From assembly GCF_025264645.1 (NCBI RefSeq), contig NZ_CP073696.1, positions 4,092,001 through 4,156,000 of the forward strand: a stretch of 64,000 nt of DNA, in the 5' to 3' direction. Numbering within the stretch: the first letter of the stretch is position 1; the number at the start of each line of letters is the position of its first letter. The DNA comes from Edaphobacter lichenicola (GTDB lineage Bacteria; Acidobacteriota; Terriglobia; Terriglobales; Acidobacteriaceae). Below the pieces are notes generated by a model, which searched no databases, was not told the origin of the DNA, and saw only the letters and a list, made by a program, of their open reading frames with translations. The position numbers and the translations under genes were made by a program. Shown here piece after piece: positions 34,361-45,200 of the stretch.

Positions 34361-36814
34361 TTACAGGATATCGCGCATCTTCAAGAAGCCAAGCACACAG
34401 CCAAGCAGGACCACCAACATCACTCCAAGAACTCCGAGAGTCTCAAGAAAGGAGTACCGCAAAGTCTTCCCGTCGGTGGGCGCCGCGGGTTGGCGGATGT
34501 CGTCTACAGTCGTGATTGCCTCTGGAACTTGTACCGTGGCAGCATCGACTCCCCTGCCACCGGATGGACAAGAATCCCACCTCAGCGGACCGGGCAGATA
34601 GCCGCAGACGTGGCCCTTTGCCTCATCGATCATGTTTCGCTCAAACGCCCAACGCGAGGGCGCGACATAGCTCATAAGCCGCGCAGGTAAAGGCATCTTG
34701 TAGATCGCGCGGATTCCCCCGCCCAGTGTGATAACCGGAAGAAGTACCACCGGAAGAAGCGCAATCGCAGTTTCGGTAGTGGAGCTTCGCGCCGAAATGG
34801 CGAGTCCGAGTGCCGCTCCGACGAGCGACGAGGCAATCAAAATAGTAGCTTCGCGCACAAAGCTGCCGCGCAGACCGCAGGCGAAGTAGACGACGGTAAG
34901 CAGTGTCAAGCATTGGAAGATGCAAAGACCAACAAGCACGAAGAACTTCGAGAAGACATACGACGGCAACTTCAGGTTGACCATCCGCTCGCGCTGGTAG
35001 ATCGACCACTCACCGACAACATCACGCGCGGCATTATTACAGCCAAACCAGATCGCCGCGACGACAAGGAGGAACTCGATGCCGACAAGATTGCCGCTCA
35101 ATTGGCCGAAGTCCTGTTGCGCCTTCGCCATGGAGACAGCGGCACCTGCAGCAGGGACACTCAATGTCTTCGAAAGGTTTTCAGGATCCTTGACCGTACC
35201 GAAGACGAGCGCAATCAGCACAGCGAACAGAGGCGCCTGAAGCAAAGTAATGATGAGTTGTGCACGATCGCGTGTTCTGAGAACAACGTTGCGACGGAGC
35301 AGCGTCCACCACTGACCAAAGCCCAGACTGCGCGTCGAAGAGACCTCCTTCTGCGCGCCCTCTCCCTTGACCTTCCCCGCCCGATCGTCGATGAACATCT
35401 TCTGGTATCGCGATTTGTTGAAACGCTTTACCCAATCGGCAGTAGGCTCCTTTGAGAGTCCTGTGAGAAGCATCTCCGGATTGAGTGTGCTCTTATCCGC
35501 CTGCTGCTGCGCCGGTGGATGGAAAAACTCAATCGAATCCGGAAAGGCCGGACCATAGTATGCGAGCGATCCACAACCACCGCGATCTCGCGAGATCATG
35601 ATCAGATTGTCGAACTTTCTGTAGACATCGATGCTTGGCTGGTGGATTGTCGTGATGATTGTCTTGCCTTCACCAGCCAGTCGCTTCAGAAGATCGACCA
35701 CGCCTTCGGCATCGTACGAGGAGAGTCCAGAGGTAGGCTCGTCAAGGAAGAGCACCGGCGTGTTAGTGATTAGCTCCATCGCGATGTTGACCCGCTTACG
35801 CTGTCCACCGCTCAGAACTTTTTTCTCCGGTGATCCGATGAGCGTGTTCTTCTTATCCAGGATGCCAAGCTCATCGAGAATCTTGTCGATGCGCGCCTCA
35901 ATCTCGTCATCACGCAGATCGGTGCGGAGCTTGGTCGAGAAGTAAAGCGCCTCCCTAACCGTCAGCTGCGAGTGAACAATGTCATCTTGCGGGACATATC
36001 CCATCTGCTGACGGAATTGATCGTAGGACTGGTAAAGATCTACGCCATTGAATAGAACGCTGCCGCTCTCCGGCGGAGTGTAGCCGTTCAGTGCCTTGAG
36101 GAACGTGGTCTTGCCCGCGCCCGCCGGGCCCATCAACGCAACCATCTCCGACGGATAGACCGTGAGAGAGATGGGATCGAGAAGGCGCTTCCCCCCAACT
36201 GCAACACACACACCAACTGCGGAGATAGAGACGTTGCCATGGTACTCGCGACGTTCCAGCTTGCCGTTAGCCACCAGCCTGAACTGAAAGCCGCCCAGAC
36301 CGATCTCCTGACCCTCACGAACTTCGGTTCTGCCGTTAATGCGGATGCCATTGAGGAACGTGCCATTTCGTGAGGACAGGTCTTCCAGAAACACAGAGCC
36401 ACCCGAGCGACTGATCTTTGCGTGATGCCAGGAGACGAGCGGATCATCCAGTGGCTCGCCGCATTGAGGATCGCGGCCAAGGATGATGGTCTCTTCCTGC
36501 AGATCGACAGGTTGTGCGGCGGGCGCGCCGATTGCCGTAACTGAGCTGTTGAGCAACCGCGAAGCGGGAACTTTCAGCGATCCCAGATAAACGTCATCGG
36601 TCATCTGAATGCGGCTTCGCGAGATTTTGTTGCCGATCTGGTTCAGCGACGTGCCATTGCTTGAGCGAAGATCCTCGATAAAGAGCTCGCCATTCTCCGA
36701 GAGGATGCGCGCATGTTCCCACGAGATCATGGGAAGATCGATGACGACGTCGGAATCGGGAGAGCGACCGATCCGAATAGTACGCGTGGACGACAACGAC
36801 GAAGAAGCCGGCAT
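34361..36814 (-). CDS. double-FHA ABC-2 (ABCG-type) transporter
   Basis: One 817-residue chain: FHA 1 (IRIGRSPDSDVVID, SSNGTSLN; its first strand looks missing), FHA 2 (IILGRDPQCGEPLDDP, SRNGTFLNG), an ABC ATPase (Walker A GPAGAGKTT, signature LSGGQRKR, Walker B VLFLDEP), then an ABC-2 membrane part with about six helices. FHA domains bind phosphothreonine, so activity is likely switched by the neighbouring kinase and phosphatase. The substrate is unknown; related proteins export lipids or polysaccharide-like compounds. An in-frame stop sits just before the ATG, so the start is fixed; AAGGA lies upstream. The large soluble loop near residues 655-680 region and Cys pair (HVCGYLPGPLRWDSC) between the last helices may face outside. 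Confidence 0.9.
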   Translation of the reverse strand: MPASSSLSSTRTIRIGRSPDSDVVIDLPMISWEHARILSENGELFIEDLRSSNGTSLNQIGNKISRSRIQMTDDVYLGSLKVPASRLLNSSVTAIGAPAAQPVDLQEETIILGRDPQCGEPLDDPLVSWHHAKISRSGGSVFLEDLSSRNGTFLNGIRINGRTEVREGQEIGLGGFQFRLVANGKLERREYHGNVSISAVGVCVAVGGKRLLDPISLTVYPSEMVALMGPAGAGKTTFLKALNGYTPPESGSVLFNGVDLYQSYDQFRQQMGYVPQDDIVHSQLTVREALYFSTKLRTDLRDDEIEARIDKILDELGILDKKNTLIGSPEKKVLSGGQRKRVNIAMELITNTPVLFLDEPTSGLSSYDAEGVVDLLKRLAGEGKTIITTIHQPSIDVYRKFDNLIMISRDRGGCGSLAYYGPAFPDSIEFFHPPAQQQADKSTLNPEMLLTGLSKEPTADWVKRFNKSRYQKMFIDDRAGKVKGEGAQKEVSSTRSLGFGQWWTLLRRNVVLRTRDRAQLIITLLQAPLFAVLIALVFGTVKDPENLSKTLSVPAAGAAVSMAKAQQDFGQLSGNLVGIEFLLVVAAIWFGCNNAARDVVGEWSIYQRERMVNLKLPSYVFSKFFVLVGLCIFQCLTLLTVVYFACGLRGSFVREATILIASSLVGAALGLAISARSSTTETAIALLPVVLLPVITLGGGIRAIYKMPLPARLMSYVAPSRWAFERNMIDEAKGHVCGYLPGPLRWDSCPSGGRGVDAATVQVPEAITTVDDIRQPAAPTDGKTLRYSFLETLGVLGVMLVVLLGCVLGFLKMRDIL

Positions 36815-36911
36815 AATCTATTCCTTGCACGTCAGGTCGAGCAGAAAATTAATCAAATTTGCCCGACCATAGAACGGATACGGCGCCCAGGGTAGGATGT
36901 CGAGACGCAAT

Positions 36912-37943
36912 CTAAGGCTGAAAACTTATATCGTCACTCACCTTGATGACCGCCGTTCCGGTATACGTTGCGGTCGCTGTCTTATCGTCGGCTTCGGTGA
37001 TCTTTGCCTCTCCAAGTTTGTCGCTCAACACCTTGATAACAGCTCCGGTCTTGGGGTCCTTAATCTTCCGCGTAGGTCTGGTGATCAGTACCGTGTCGCC
37101 TACCTTGACGCCACCCGTGGTCCCGACAGTGAGAATAAGCGTCGTACCGGAGACATCTGCAACAGCGCCGGTGTAGCTGGTCCGCGGAACCACAGGAGTG
37201 GGCGGTGGTGGCGGTGCTGCAGCTACTGCCGGTAGAGGTGCCGCTTCAATCTGAGTGACCACCTGGGTCACTGCCTGCGTTGTAGCGTCATTAATCGCGG
37301 GTGTGGCAAAGTCGCTCGCAGTTGTTGTGCTGGTCATGCCCCCGGTGTTCGAGTCGGTCGTGGTCTTGGTCGATGTCCCGGAGCCCGTCGCCGAAGCGAG
37401 AATGGAGCCCGTGCTGGTATCGATCATCCGGGCTGTAACTCCAACCGTTACCGTAGAGGTCTTTTGATTATTTGCCACCGGCATAGGGATGCCATGAATC
37501 TTGATGGGAATGTTCGTAGCCTTCTTCGACGATTCGCCACCGAACTGCGTAATGGATCCGATCACAATTGCATCCACGCCGGCGATCTTTCCCAACTTCA
37601 CAGCAGTGCTTGGATCGGCTCGGTCACTATTCGAGAAGTTCTGTTCCTTGATGATCTTGTCGAGCGCTGCCCGTTCGATGACGATGAATTTTCCATCAGT
37701 GACCAATCGGTTGATGATCAAGTCGGCGAGAGTCGCTCCCAAATCATTCTGCATGCCGAACTGGGAAGCCGCCTTCTGTTTCGCGTCAGGGCTAACATCC
37801 AGACTCATGACAGCAATGCGTCTGCGCTGTTGCTGCGCAACCATCGAGGTCACCGCACAGACACCCATCAGCGTCAGTACAAGCAACGTCCTGACATTCT
37901 TAGAAGGAAGACGAGACGTACGGGAGGCCCCAGGTCTGTTCAT
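36912..37943 (-). CDS. CsgG/FlgT-like secreted protein
   Basis: ATG 37943 is chosen because GAGGTG lies seven bases upstream; a GTG at 37952 is the alternative. A signal peptide (VRTLLVLTLMGVCAVTSMVA) precedes a CsgG-like fold: RRIAVMSLDV, LADLIINRLVTDGKFIVIER, AALDKIIKEQNFSNSDRADP and VDAIVIGSITQFG. A Thr/Ser-rich stretch and a proline run follow, then a C-terminal segment resembling FlgT_C (VGDTVLITRPTRKIKDPKTG). CsgG proteins form outer-membrane secretion pores; this one lacks an obvious lipobox Cys, so it may be periplasmic. It lies between the kinase and the FHA transporter and may be the envelope partner of that system. Confidence 0.78.
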   Translation of the reverse strand: MNRPGASRTSRLPSKNVRTLLVLTLMGVCAVTSMVAQQQRRRIAVMSLDVSPDAKQKAASQFGMQNDLGATLADLIINRLVTDGKFIVIERAALDKIIKEQNFSNSDRADPSTAVKLGKIAGVDAIVIGSITQFGGESSKKATNIPIKIHGIPMPVANNQKTSTVTVGVTARMIDTSTGSILASATGSGTSTKTTTDSNTGGMTSTTTASDFATPAINDATTQAVTQVVTQIEAAPLPAVAAAPPPPPTPVVPRTSYTGAVADVSGTTLILTVGTTGGVKVGDTVLITRPTRKIKDPKTGAVIKVLSDKLGEAKITEADDKTATATYTGTAVIKVSDDISFQP

Positions 37944-37964
37944 CGGACTCACCTCAATAACAAT

Positions 37965-39593
37965 TCAACGTCCTAAAAATGTTTCGAGCTGCTTCACGTC
38001 TGTCTCGGTCAGCGCCGCATAGCGAGACGCGCGATCCGGATCCTGCTGAGCGAATGCCTGTTTTGCTTTGCCGAGATTGGTATTCATGCTCATCTGGCGA
38101 GCAACGATATCTCCACGCAGCGCCAACCCATCCTTCTGCATGGAATGCTGCATTGTGTTCAGGCTGTTATTGACAGCAGAGGCCCGGTTGTTGAGCTGAT
38201 CAATCTGTGGCTCCAGCTCGTCGAGCTTGCTCTTCTGCTCCGTGGTGAGCTTCGGCTGTTCCGGTGTCTGCGCCCCGTTCAAAACAACGACTGCGGTACC
38301 GTTCGCCATAATACTCGGCCTCTGCGATGGTACAGCCGTCGGCATCTGCGCCTTGAGCGTCGCCGGAGGCACCTTCGCGACAGGACGCGCAGCATGGGGT
38401 GTAGGAGCGGGCGGAGCAGTCACGACTTTTTCTGGCGCCGCCGCCACCGGTTTCGGCTTCGCATCGTCCGATGGATGCGACATCCGATAGATCGGCACCG
38501 CTGCCGCCGCAACCGCTACAACCGCGCCGCACATCGCGTAAATTGCCGTGTTCTTCTTTTTATCCCGGACCGCGAGGGCAACAGGCGGTTGGGAGGAGAC
38601 AGGAGAGCTGGCAACTTCAGTCATCCTGCGCTCGTCACGCGCATTCGCCACGAGCATGGTTGGCTGATGACTCTCCACAATCGTCGCGGGGCGCCCCTTC
38701 ACGACCGATATCGCGTGGCCCTCAACCATCGTCAACACGGGCGGTTCCATCATCGTCCCACCACCCGGAACAGGCGTTACGTTCACACTGCGAAGCGCTT
38801 CGCGAAGATCCTCGGCCTTTTGAAAGCGATCCTCGGGTGCCTTGGCAATCGTCTTCATGATGATCTCGCTCAGGCGCGCCGGCATCCACGGCTGGATCTC
38901 AATAGGATTCTTCGGCATCTCCTTGACGTGTGCCGCCATCAACTCAAAATCGCTCGAAGCACGAAACGGCCGCTGCCCCGTCACCATCTCATAGCAAGAC
39001 ACACCAACGGAATAAAGATCCGAGCGAGCATCCGTCGCCTGTCCCATAATCTGTTCCGGCGACATGTAATCGATTGACCCGAGCGTCGTTCCAGTCTGCG
39101 TCAGCGCACGCTGCGTCTCCGCGTGAGCGATCCCGAAGTCCATCAGCTTAACCACCCCGGACGGAGTCAACATCATATTCGCCGGCTTGATGTCACGATG
39201 AATGATGCCCTTACTGTGAGCGTATCCCAACGCCGAAAGCCCCTGATCGAGGTAGCCCAACGCATCCGGAATCCGAATTGGACCCGCTTCCAGCTTCTGC
39301 GACAGCGTCACGCCGTCAACGAACTCCATCACCATCACAAGCTGGTTATCGATCGTCAACGCGGTGCAAAGAGTAGCGATGTTTGGATGGTTCAGGCTCG
39401 CGACCAGCTTGATCTCGCGAAGAAACCGATCCGCCAGGTCCTGCCGCCCTGCAAGGTCAGGCAGCAGAATCTTCATCGCCTCAATGCGATCGGAGATGAC
39501 ATGGCGAACTCGATATACCCGCCCCATGCCCCCTGCACCGAGTACGCCGAGAATCTCATAGTCGCCGAGACGCTGATTGACTTCGCCTTGCAT
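37965..39593 (-). CDS. PknB-like transmembrane Ser/Thr protein kinase
   Basis: Residues about 12-270 form a complete eukaryotic-type kinase: glycine loop LGAGGMGRVYRV, AMKILL with the ATP Lys, HRDIKPANMML with the catalytic Asp, DFGIA and SIDYMSPEQ. A juxtamembrane region leads to one helix near residue 350 (NTAIYAMCGAVVAVAAAAV). The outer part is Pro/Ala-rich and ends in a helical region (EQKSKLDELEPQIDQLNNRA), not PASTA repeats. GGAG precedes the ATG. It is the first gene of a four-gene run and probably phosphorylates partners read by the FHA transporter. Confidence 0.92.
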   Translation of the reverse strand: MQGEVNQRLGDYEILGVLGAGGMGRVYRVRHVISDRIEAMKILLPDLAGRQDLADRFLREIKLVASLNHPNIATLCTALTIDNQLVMVMEFVDGVTLSQKLEAGPIRIPDALGYLDQGLSALGYAHSKGIIHRDIKPANMMLTPSGVVKLMDFGIAHAETQRALTQTGTTLGSIDYMSPEQIMGQATDARSDLYSVGVSCYEMVTGQRPFRASSDFELMAAHVKEMPKNPIEIQPWMPARLSEIIMKTIAKAPEDRFQKAEDLREALRSVNVTPVPGGGTMMEPPVLTMVEGHAISVVKGRPATIVESHQPTMLVANARDERRMTEVASSPVSSQPPVALAVRDKKKNTAIYAMCGAVVAVAAAAVPIYRMSHPSDDAKPKPVAAAPEKVVTAPPAPTPHAARPVAKVPPATLKAQMPTAVPSQRPSIMANGTAVVVLNGAQTPEQPKLTTEQKSKLDELEPQIDQLNNRASAVNNSLNTMQHSMQKDGLALRGDIVARQMSMNTNLGKAKQAFAQQDPDRASRYAALTETDVKQLETFLGR

Positions 39594-40020
39594 TCTGGCT
39601 CCGTGGTTCGGAATATTGCCTAAAACACGAAAGGGGCGGCCGCTTCGAATGAATCAAAGAGCAAAAATTATTCGCCTCGTACAAGGCGGAACAGCGAGCA
39701 TCGAAACTCGCCTACTCTCGCTACGACAGTATTGTTTTGGGGGCCCGGATACCTTTTTATCAGGAATTCCTCTCCCTGACATTTTTTTTCGCATCGGCGC
39801 ATAGACGGCAGACATGGTTACCCGGTAATCACTTGTCGTAATCAGGCTGTGTGCAGCTTGAATCTCCGATCGACTTCGGCTGCAGAAATGATCATCACCT
39901 TTTCGCAACCATGAGTGCGATGCTTGGAAGTTCCACGTGGGTGCAGCAGTGATGGACGCATTGCACCCTCGATGCCGGCTTTCGAATCTTCTCGACTCCT
40001 TGTCGAGAGATCAGTCGCCG
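39594..40020. other. upstream region of the kinase operon
   Basis: No gene recognised. TCAGG (39760-39764) and CCTGA (39775-39779) form a short stem followed by eight T residues (39782-39789), an intrinsic-terminator shape on the plus strand with no plus-strand gene in front. The kinase promoter should lie in 39600-39700 but no clear boxes were picked. Confidence 0.4.
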
Positions 40021-40338
40021 TTAAGGCTGTGCTTCAACGAACGTTATATGTCTGCCTGCATCGCCCTGGTCTGTCATTAAAGCGACTAGGCCACCTTGGG
40101 TGACGGTGATCCCCGAGTACATCGGAGGTGGATCTTTCAGTGTTGCGAAGAGGGTGGAACGACGCGTCTCGGGATCGAAGATACGGATAGTACTGGATGT
40201 CGCTTCGCGATTGAGATAGAAGATGCCGCGGGAGGTGACCTGCCAATATCCCCAATATCCTGCTGCGGGCTGCGACAGAATCTGTGTCTCCGGCGCGTGA
40301 TCCAGCTCGCGGCCAAGGTCTAGTTCTAGAACACCCAT
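40021..40338 (-). pseudogene. C-terminal remnant of a WD40/TolB-like beta-propeller protein
   Basis: The 105 codons end like the last blade of acidobacterial winged-helix/TolB-like propeller proteins: YWGYWQVTSRGIFYLN, then IRIFDPETRR and a final repeat ending in FVEAQP. The N-terminal DNA-binding part and the earlier blades are absent, and an in-frame stop occurs about 50 bases upstream of the first ATG. It is a truncated leftover beside the GH30 pseudogene. Confidence 0.55.
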
Positions 40339-40462
40339 CCGCCGGGCTATCGCAAAGACCGCGGTCGCCCGGCAATCATTCGTATGCCCTCAAAACTTTG
40401 GTGATTTCATCTTTCTGACTGTTCTCACCTTCCACCTCCATACACTGTCTCGAGGAACTATC

Positions 40463-41861
40463 GTGCTCTCGCCTCTGCGCCTCCGCACTACTGCACTGCT
40501 ATTTGTCATTTGCCCCCGCTCTTTGCGCAGACGGTGCAATCCTTCCGCGCCACGGCCGATCTCTCTGACGCGCTCAAACAGCAGCCCCCGTCGCGCCGCT
40601 CGTCATCGAGGTCGACGACACACAGCGCTTCCAGACCATGGAAGGCTTCGGCATCTCGATGGTCGAGGGCTCGGCCTGGCTGTTGCATTATCGCATCCCA
40701 CCCGCGATGAGCCAGCAGATTATGACGCGCCTCTTCGATCCCCACAGCGGTATCGATCTGAGTTTCGTACGACTGCCAATCGGCTCCACCGATCTCTCTC
40801 GCGACCACTGTAGTTACGACGACACTCCCGCCGGCCAGCAGGACTCCACGCTGGCCCACTTCTCCACCGCGCGCGATGATGCCTCAGTCTTCCCAATCAT
40901 GCGCGAGGCCCTCAAGCTCAATCCCGCCATCACCGTGATGGCTACCTGGAGCGCACCCGCATGGATGAAGACGAGCGACTCGATGACAGGAGGTTAGCTT
41001 CGTGAAGACGACATGTCCGTCTTCGCCCAATACCTCGTCCGCTCGCTCGAAAGCTTCAAGGAGAATGGCATTCCCGTGAAGTATCTCTCGGTCCAGAATG
41101 AGACGCTCCACGAAACCAAAGACTTCCCCGGCAGCTTAACGCTCGCCGACCAGCAAAAGCACCTCATCGGCAGCTATCTTGGACCAGATATGCGCCGGGC
41201 TGGTCTCACCACAGAGGTGCTGGCCTACGATCACAACTGGGACCATCCCGAATACCCTCTCGAAATCCTCTCTGATCCTGCCGCCAGTCCCTTTGTCGCC
41301 GGGTCCGCGCTGCATTGTTATGGCGGTGATCCAAGCGCTCAATCTGTGATCCATCAGAAGTTTCCTGGTAAGGACATCTGGATGACAGAGTGCTCAGGCG
41401 GGACTTGGCAGAAGGAAAACCCACTTGCTGTCACCACCCACTTGCTCATCGACAGCACACGCAACTGGGCCAGGGCAGTCGCACTATGGGGTGTCATCCT
41501 CGATACCGATCACAACCCTCACGCCGGTGGCTGCGGGACCTGCCGCGGCCTCGTCACGGTCAACCTTAAAGAGCAGCCCGCCACGGTCACCTACACCGGC
41601 GACTTTTACGCTCTCGCTCAAGCGAGCAAATTCGCTCAACCCGGTGCTGTCCGCATCAACTCTTCCTCACTCGGTCGACAGAGCCTGGAGAGTGTCGCCT
41701 TCCAAAATAACGATGGCTCCATCGTTCTGCTTGTCTTTAACAATCGCCCCGACACAGCAGAGTTCGATATAACGTGGAGCGGCAGTTCGTTCCACACGTC
41801 GCTTCCGGCCCAGTCCCTGGCCACGTACATCTGGCCGCGCAGACACGGACCGAAGACATAA
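40463..41861 (+). pseudogene. GH30 glycoside hydrolase, two frameshifts and one nonsense codon
   Basis: The protein can be followed through all three frames. GTG 40463 starts a signal peptide (RTTALLFVICP); the next frame gives PLFAQTVQSFRATADLSDAL; the third gives APLVIEVDDTQRFQTMEGFG onward. Both shifts fall at C5 runs (40513-40517 and 40585-40589). In the third frame TAG at 40995-40997 interrupts MTGG-stop-LREDDMSVFAQYLV. The rest is a clear GH30 glucosylceramidase/glucanase-like barrel with acid/base Glu in SVQNETLH and nucleophile Glu in WMTECSGG. The catalytic residues survive, so loss is recent or the lesions partly reflect sequence error. A translation restart at ATG 41013 would lack half the barrel. 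Confidence 0.85.
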
Positions 41862-42283
41862 TCCTCATCGAAGCCAACGACAGGTCGCAGGCCGAACGAT
41901 CTCGAACTTTCATAGACTCGAATCATGGAAGGCCGTAGCGCACGAGCAACCCAGCAATGTGGAGTACAGAAAAGTGTTGGTCGGCCATGGTGGACGACCT
42001 TCGAACTTTTCATGCTTTAGACACATCCCATTCATCTCCCCTCGGTGCCTTTCCTCAATCATCCGCAATCGCAGGCTCTCTAAAAAAGAGGCCTTCAACT
42101 TTCAAACCTGCCCTCAATCCTAAGATTGAACCACAAGTCCATCGACTGGCCGACGACAACGTTAAGCCATGTCGGTAATGTTGCATCGTTGTAATTCAAC
42201 CATCAGATTCGGCGGCGAAACCTCTGAGTGTGACCATCTTGAAGGGCACCCTCGAGACCGATCTTGGGTATTGGAGAGGCACG
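41862..42283. other. intergenic stretch upstream of the second TonB receptor
   Basis: About 420 bases with only short, unlikely frames. AGGCTCT and AGAGGCCT around 42080 could form a bulged hairpin. The elements found upstream of the first receptor (CTTACGGTAAG, GTGTCACAC) are not present here. Confidence 0.4.
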
Positions 42284-45200
42284 ATGCGTAAGAAGCTCGG
42301 AGTACTTTTTTGTCTGTTAGCGACCACCGTGGCGTACGGTCAGCTTCCCAGCAGTACACTCAATGGCAGAGTGACCGACCCTCAAGGTCTCAGGGTGTTC
42401 GGGGCGCAAGTGACAGTCACAAATCTGGCCCAGGGCACCTCGCGCGAGACGCAGACCAACTCCGAAGGTCTCTACGTCTTCCCTTCCTTGGAAGTTGGAA
42501 CGTACGATCTGCGAGTCGAGAGTCCGACCTTCGCTACGACCGAGACCCACGGCCTTATCCTCGCAGCAGGCAAGACACAAACCGTCGACATCGGTCTGCA
42601 CGCCGCAGGTGCCAAGGAGACAATCAATGTCGCCGGGGACAACCAGGCCGTCGATCTCACCCAGTCCATCATTCAAGGACAAATTACGTCGCAGACCATC
42701 TCGACTATTCCCCTCAACGGCAGAAACTTTCTCGAGCTCGCATATCTTGTACCAGGTAACCGCCCGGCACCGACCTTCGACCCCACCAAAACAAACACGC
42801 TCGAAGTAAGCTCTGCGGGGGGATTCGGAAGAGGCGGCAACATTACCGTTGACGGCGGAGACAACAACGACGAAGTGGTTGGTGGCACGCTCGCAAACTT
42901 CCCTGAGGACTCCATCCAGGAGTTCCAGATAGCGACCGCAAGATTCACCGCCGAGGTCGGGCGTTCCGGCAACAGCATCGTCAACATCGTCACCAAGACC
43001 GGGACGAACCAATATCACGGCTCCCTCTTCTTCTATGAACGCAATCGAAATCTGCAGGCACTCCCAGCAACGTTCGACCGCTCCCTTCCCACTCCGCCCT
43101 TCGACCGCGAGCAGTACGGCGCAGCCCTCGGTGGTCCAATTCGAAAGGACAAGGCTTGGTTCTTCTCTGGTTTCGAATACCGCGATCAGAATGCAGCGCT
43201 CCAAACCGGCACGCGCAACTTCGCTACCTCTCAAATTCAAAATACCTCCGCTCCCTCCCCACTTCGAGAAGCGCTCTGGTCAACACGATACGACCAGCAG
43301 CTCGGCTCAAAGAACACCCTCATGGTGCGCTACTCCTTCAACCGTTCCACGGACACCGGCGAAGCAACGCCTTCCCAAACCACACCCTCCTTCACTGCAG
43401 CAGAACGGCAGAACTCGCTCAATCGATTTAACTCGGTCGTTGCTGGCCTCACAACAGTCCTGTCTCCCACTCGCGTCAACAACTTTGCCTTCCACTACGA
43501 CAACTTCTACAACAACATTCCGCCCTACCCCCTCGATGCGCCCACAATAAATCCGCAGTTAAACCTGACCAACGAACTCATCTTTCCGGATCTCGCGGAC
43601 GGAGCAAACTTCAACCTCCCACAAGCCACCTATCTGAATCGATATCAATTCGGAGACGCATTCTCCTGGGCTTTGGGGAAGCACGCCCTTAGGTTCGGCG
43701 GCGAGTTTCAGCACTACACCGCACACGGACTGATCAACGTCTTCGGCACCGGGACGGTCATCCTGACCAGCAACTTCGGCTTTGCCGATTTGAACGGTGA
43801 CGGCAAGATTGACGATCTTGATATTCCCGAAGCAGTTGGAATCAAAAGCAGTGCGCCTGTCACTCCAGTCCCGATCCCAACCGTCTTCAACAGCTACCTT
43901 GCGTTCTATGCCCAGGACGACTGGCGCGTCCTACCCAAGCTGACTCTCAACCTTGGCCTGCGTTGGGAGTACGACTCCAACCTCACCGGGACCTCCAGCG
44001 CCCACGACCCCTGTCCCAATCTGACCACGCTGCCAACTATCCCATGCACCTGGATGGCAAACGTCATCGACCTCAAGAAATCGCCCGACAAGAAAGACTT
44101 CAGCCCACGCATCGGCTTCGCCTACGATCCATTCGGCATGGGAAAGACCGTCATCCGCGGCGGCTATGGCATCTATTACGACCGCATCATTCTTGAAAGC
44201 GGTTCCGAAGAGCTCGTGCAGAACGATCGCGCTTTGACCGTAACCCAATACGCGGGCTCTTACTGCGTCTCTCCCTTCGTGCCGGGTCCGCCGAGTCTCA
44301 ATGCTTGCTTTGCTCCTCAAGCAACCTTTGGCACCGGCAGCCCCAGCCTGGCAGCACCGTTCAGCGGCCCCCACCAGACCGGCGGAGTGGGCATGATTGG
44401 CATGGGCCCTGACTCCCATCATCCCCTCATTCAACAATTCTCTCTCGGCTTCCAGCAGCAATTCGCCAGCAACTGGATCATGTCAGCCGATGGCCTGCAC
44501 GTCTTCGCGAATCGGCAGTTGAATGGCCACCTCCTTCGCAGCACCGACTCCACATCGCCATACGTCGACTGCCCGGGCAACAACGTACCGTGCAGCTTGA
44601 CCGACCCGCTCAGCGGAATCTCCGACAACATCACTCTCATCGAGTCCAGGGCAAAATCTTGGTACGACGGCCTCATCTTCAGTCTTCAGCATCAGCAGTC
44701 AAAGCTGGGACACGTCGCCTATCAATACAACATCAGCTACACGCTCTCAAAGACGCTGGACTACTCCGACGACGACCAACTCACCAACAACAACGCCAAC
44801 GAGCAGGTCAATCTCGTCGAAGGAATCAATCAGCCTCAACTCGAGAAGGGATACGCCGTCACCGACGAGCTCAATCGCATCACGCTCTACGGAGAAGTGC
44901 AGTTTCCATGGCTAATCTCCTTCGCCCCGATCTACACCTTCGGCTCTGGCGTGCCCGCAGACACTTTCCTGCCGGGTACGGCCGTCAACGGAGCCAGCGG
45001 ATCCCGTCTTCCCCTCATCTCGCGCAACTCCCTTGGTCGCGAGATCAAAAACAGTAATCAGCTGAACGCAATGATCGATAAGTGGAACGCTCTTCCAGTG
45101 TGCCCGGCGGCATTTCCTTGCCTCGCCGGAGGCATCCTTCAGCACGTCCCCGCAAACATCAACTTCTTCAGTCCATTCAGCTCTCTCGACTTCCGCTTGC

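Noticed and set aside
39760..39789. intrinsic-terminator-like stem with eight T residues
   Set aside because: No plus-strand gene ends nearby, stem has only five pairs; mentioned in the intergenic entry instead of as a feature.
40995..40997. TAG in GH30 as possible recoding
   Set aside because: Two independent frameshifts upstream make ordinary decay or sequence error a simpler explanation than stop-codon readthrough.
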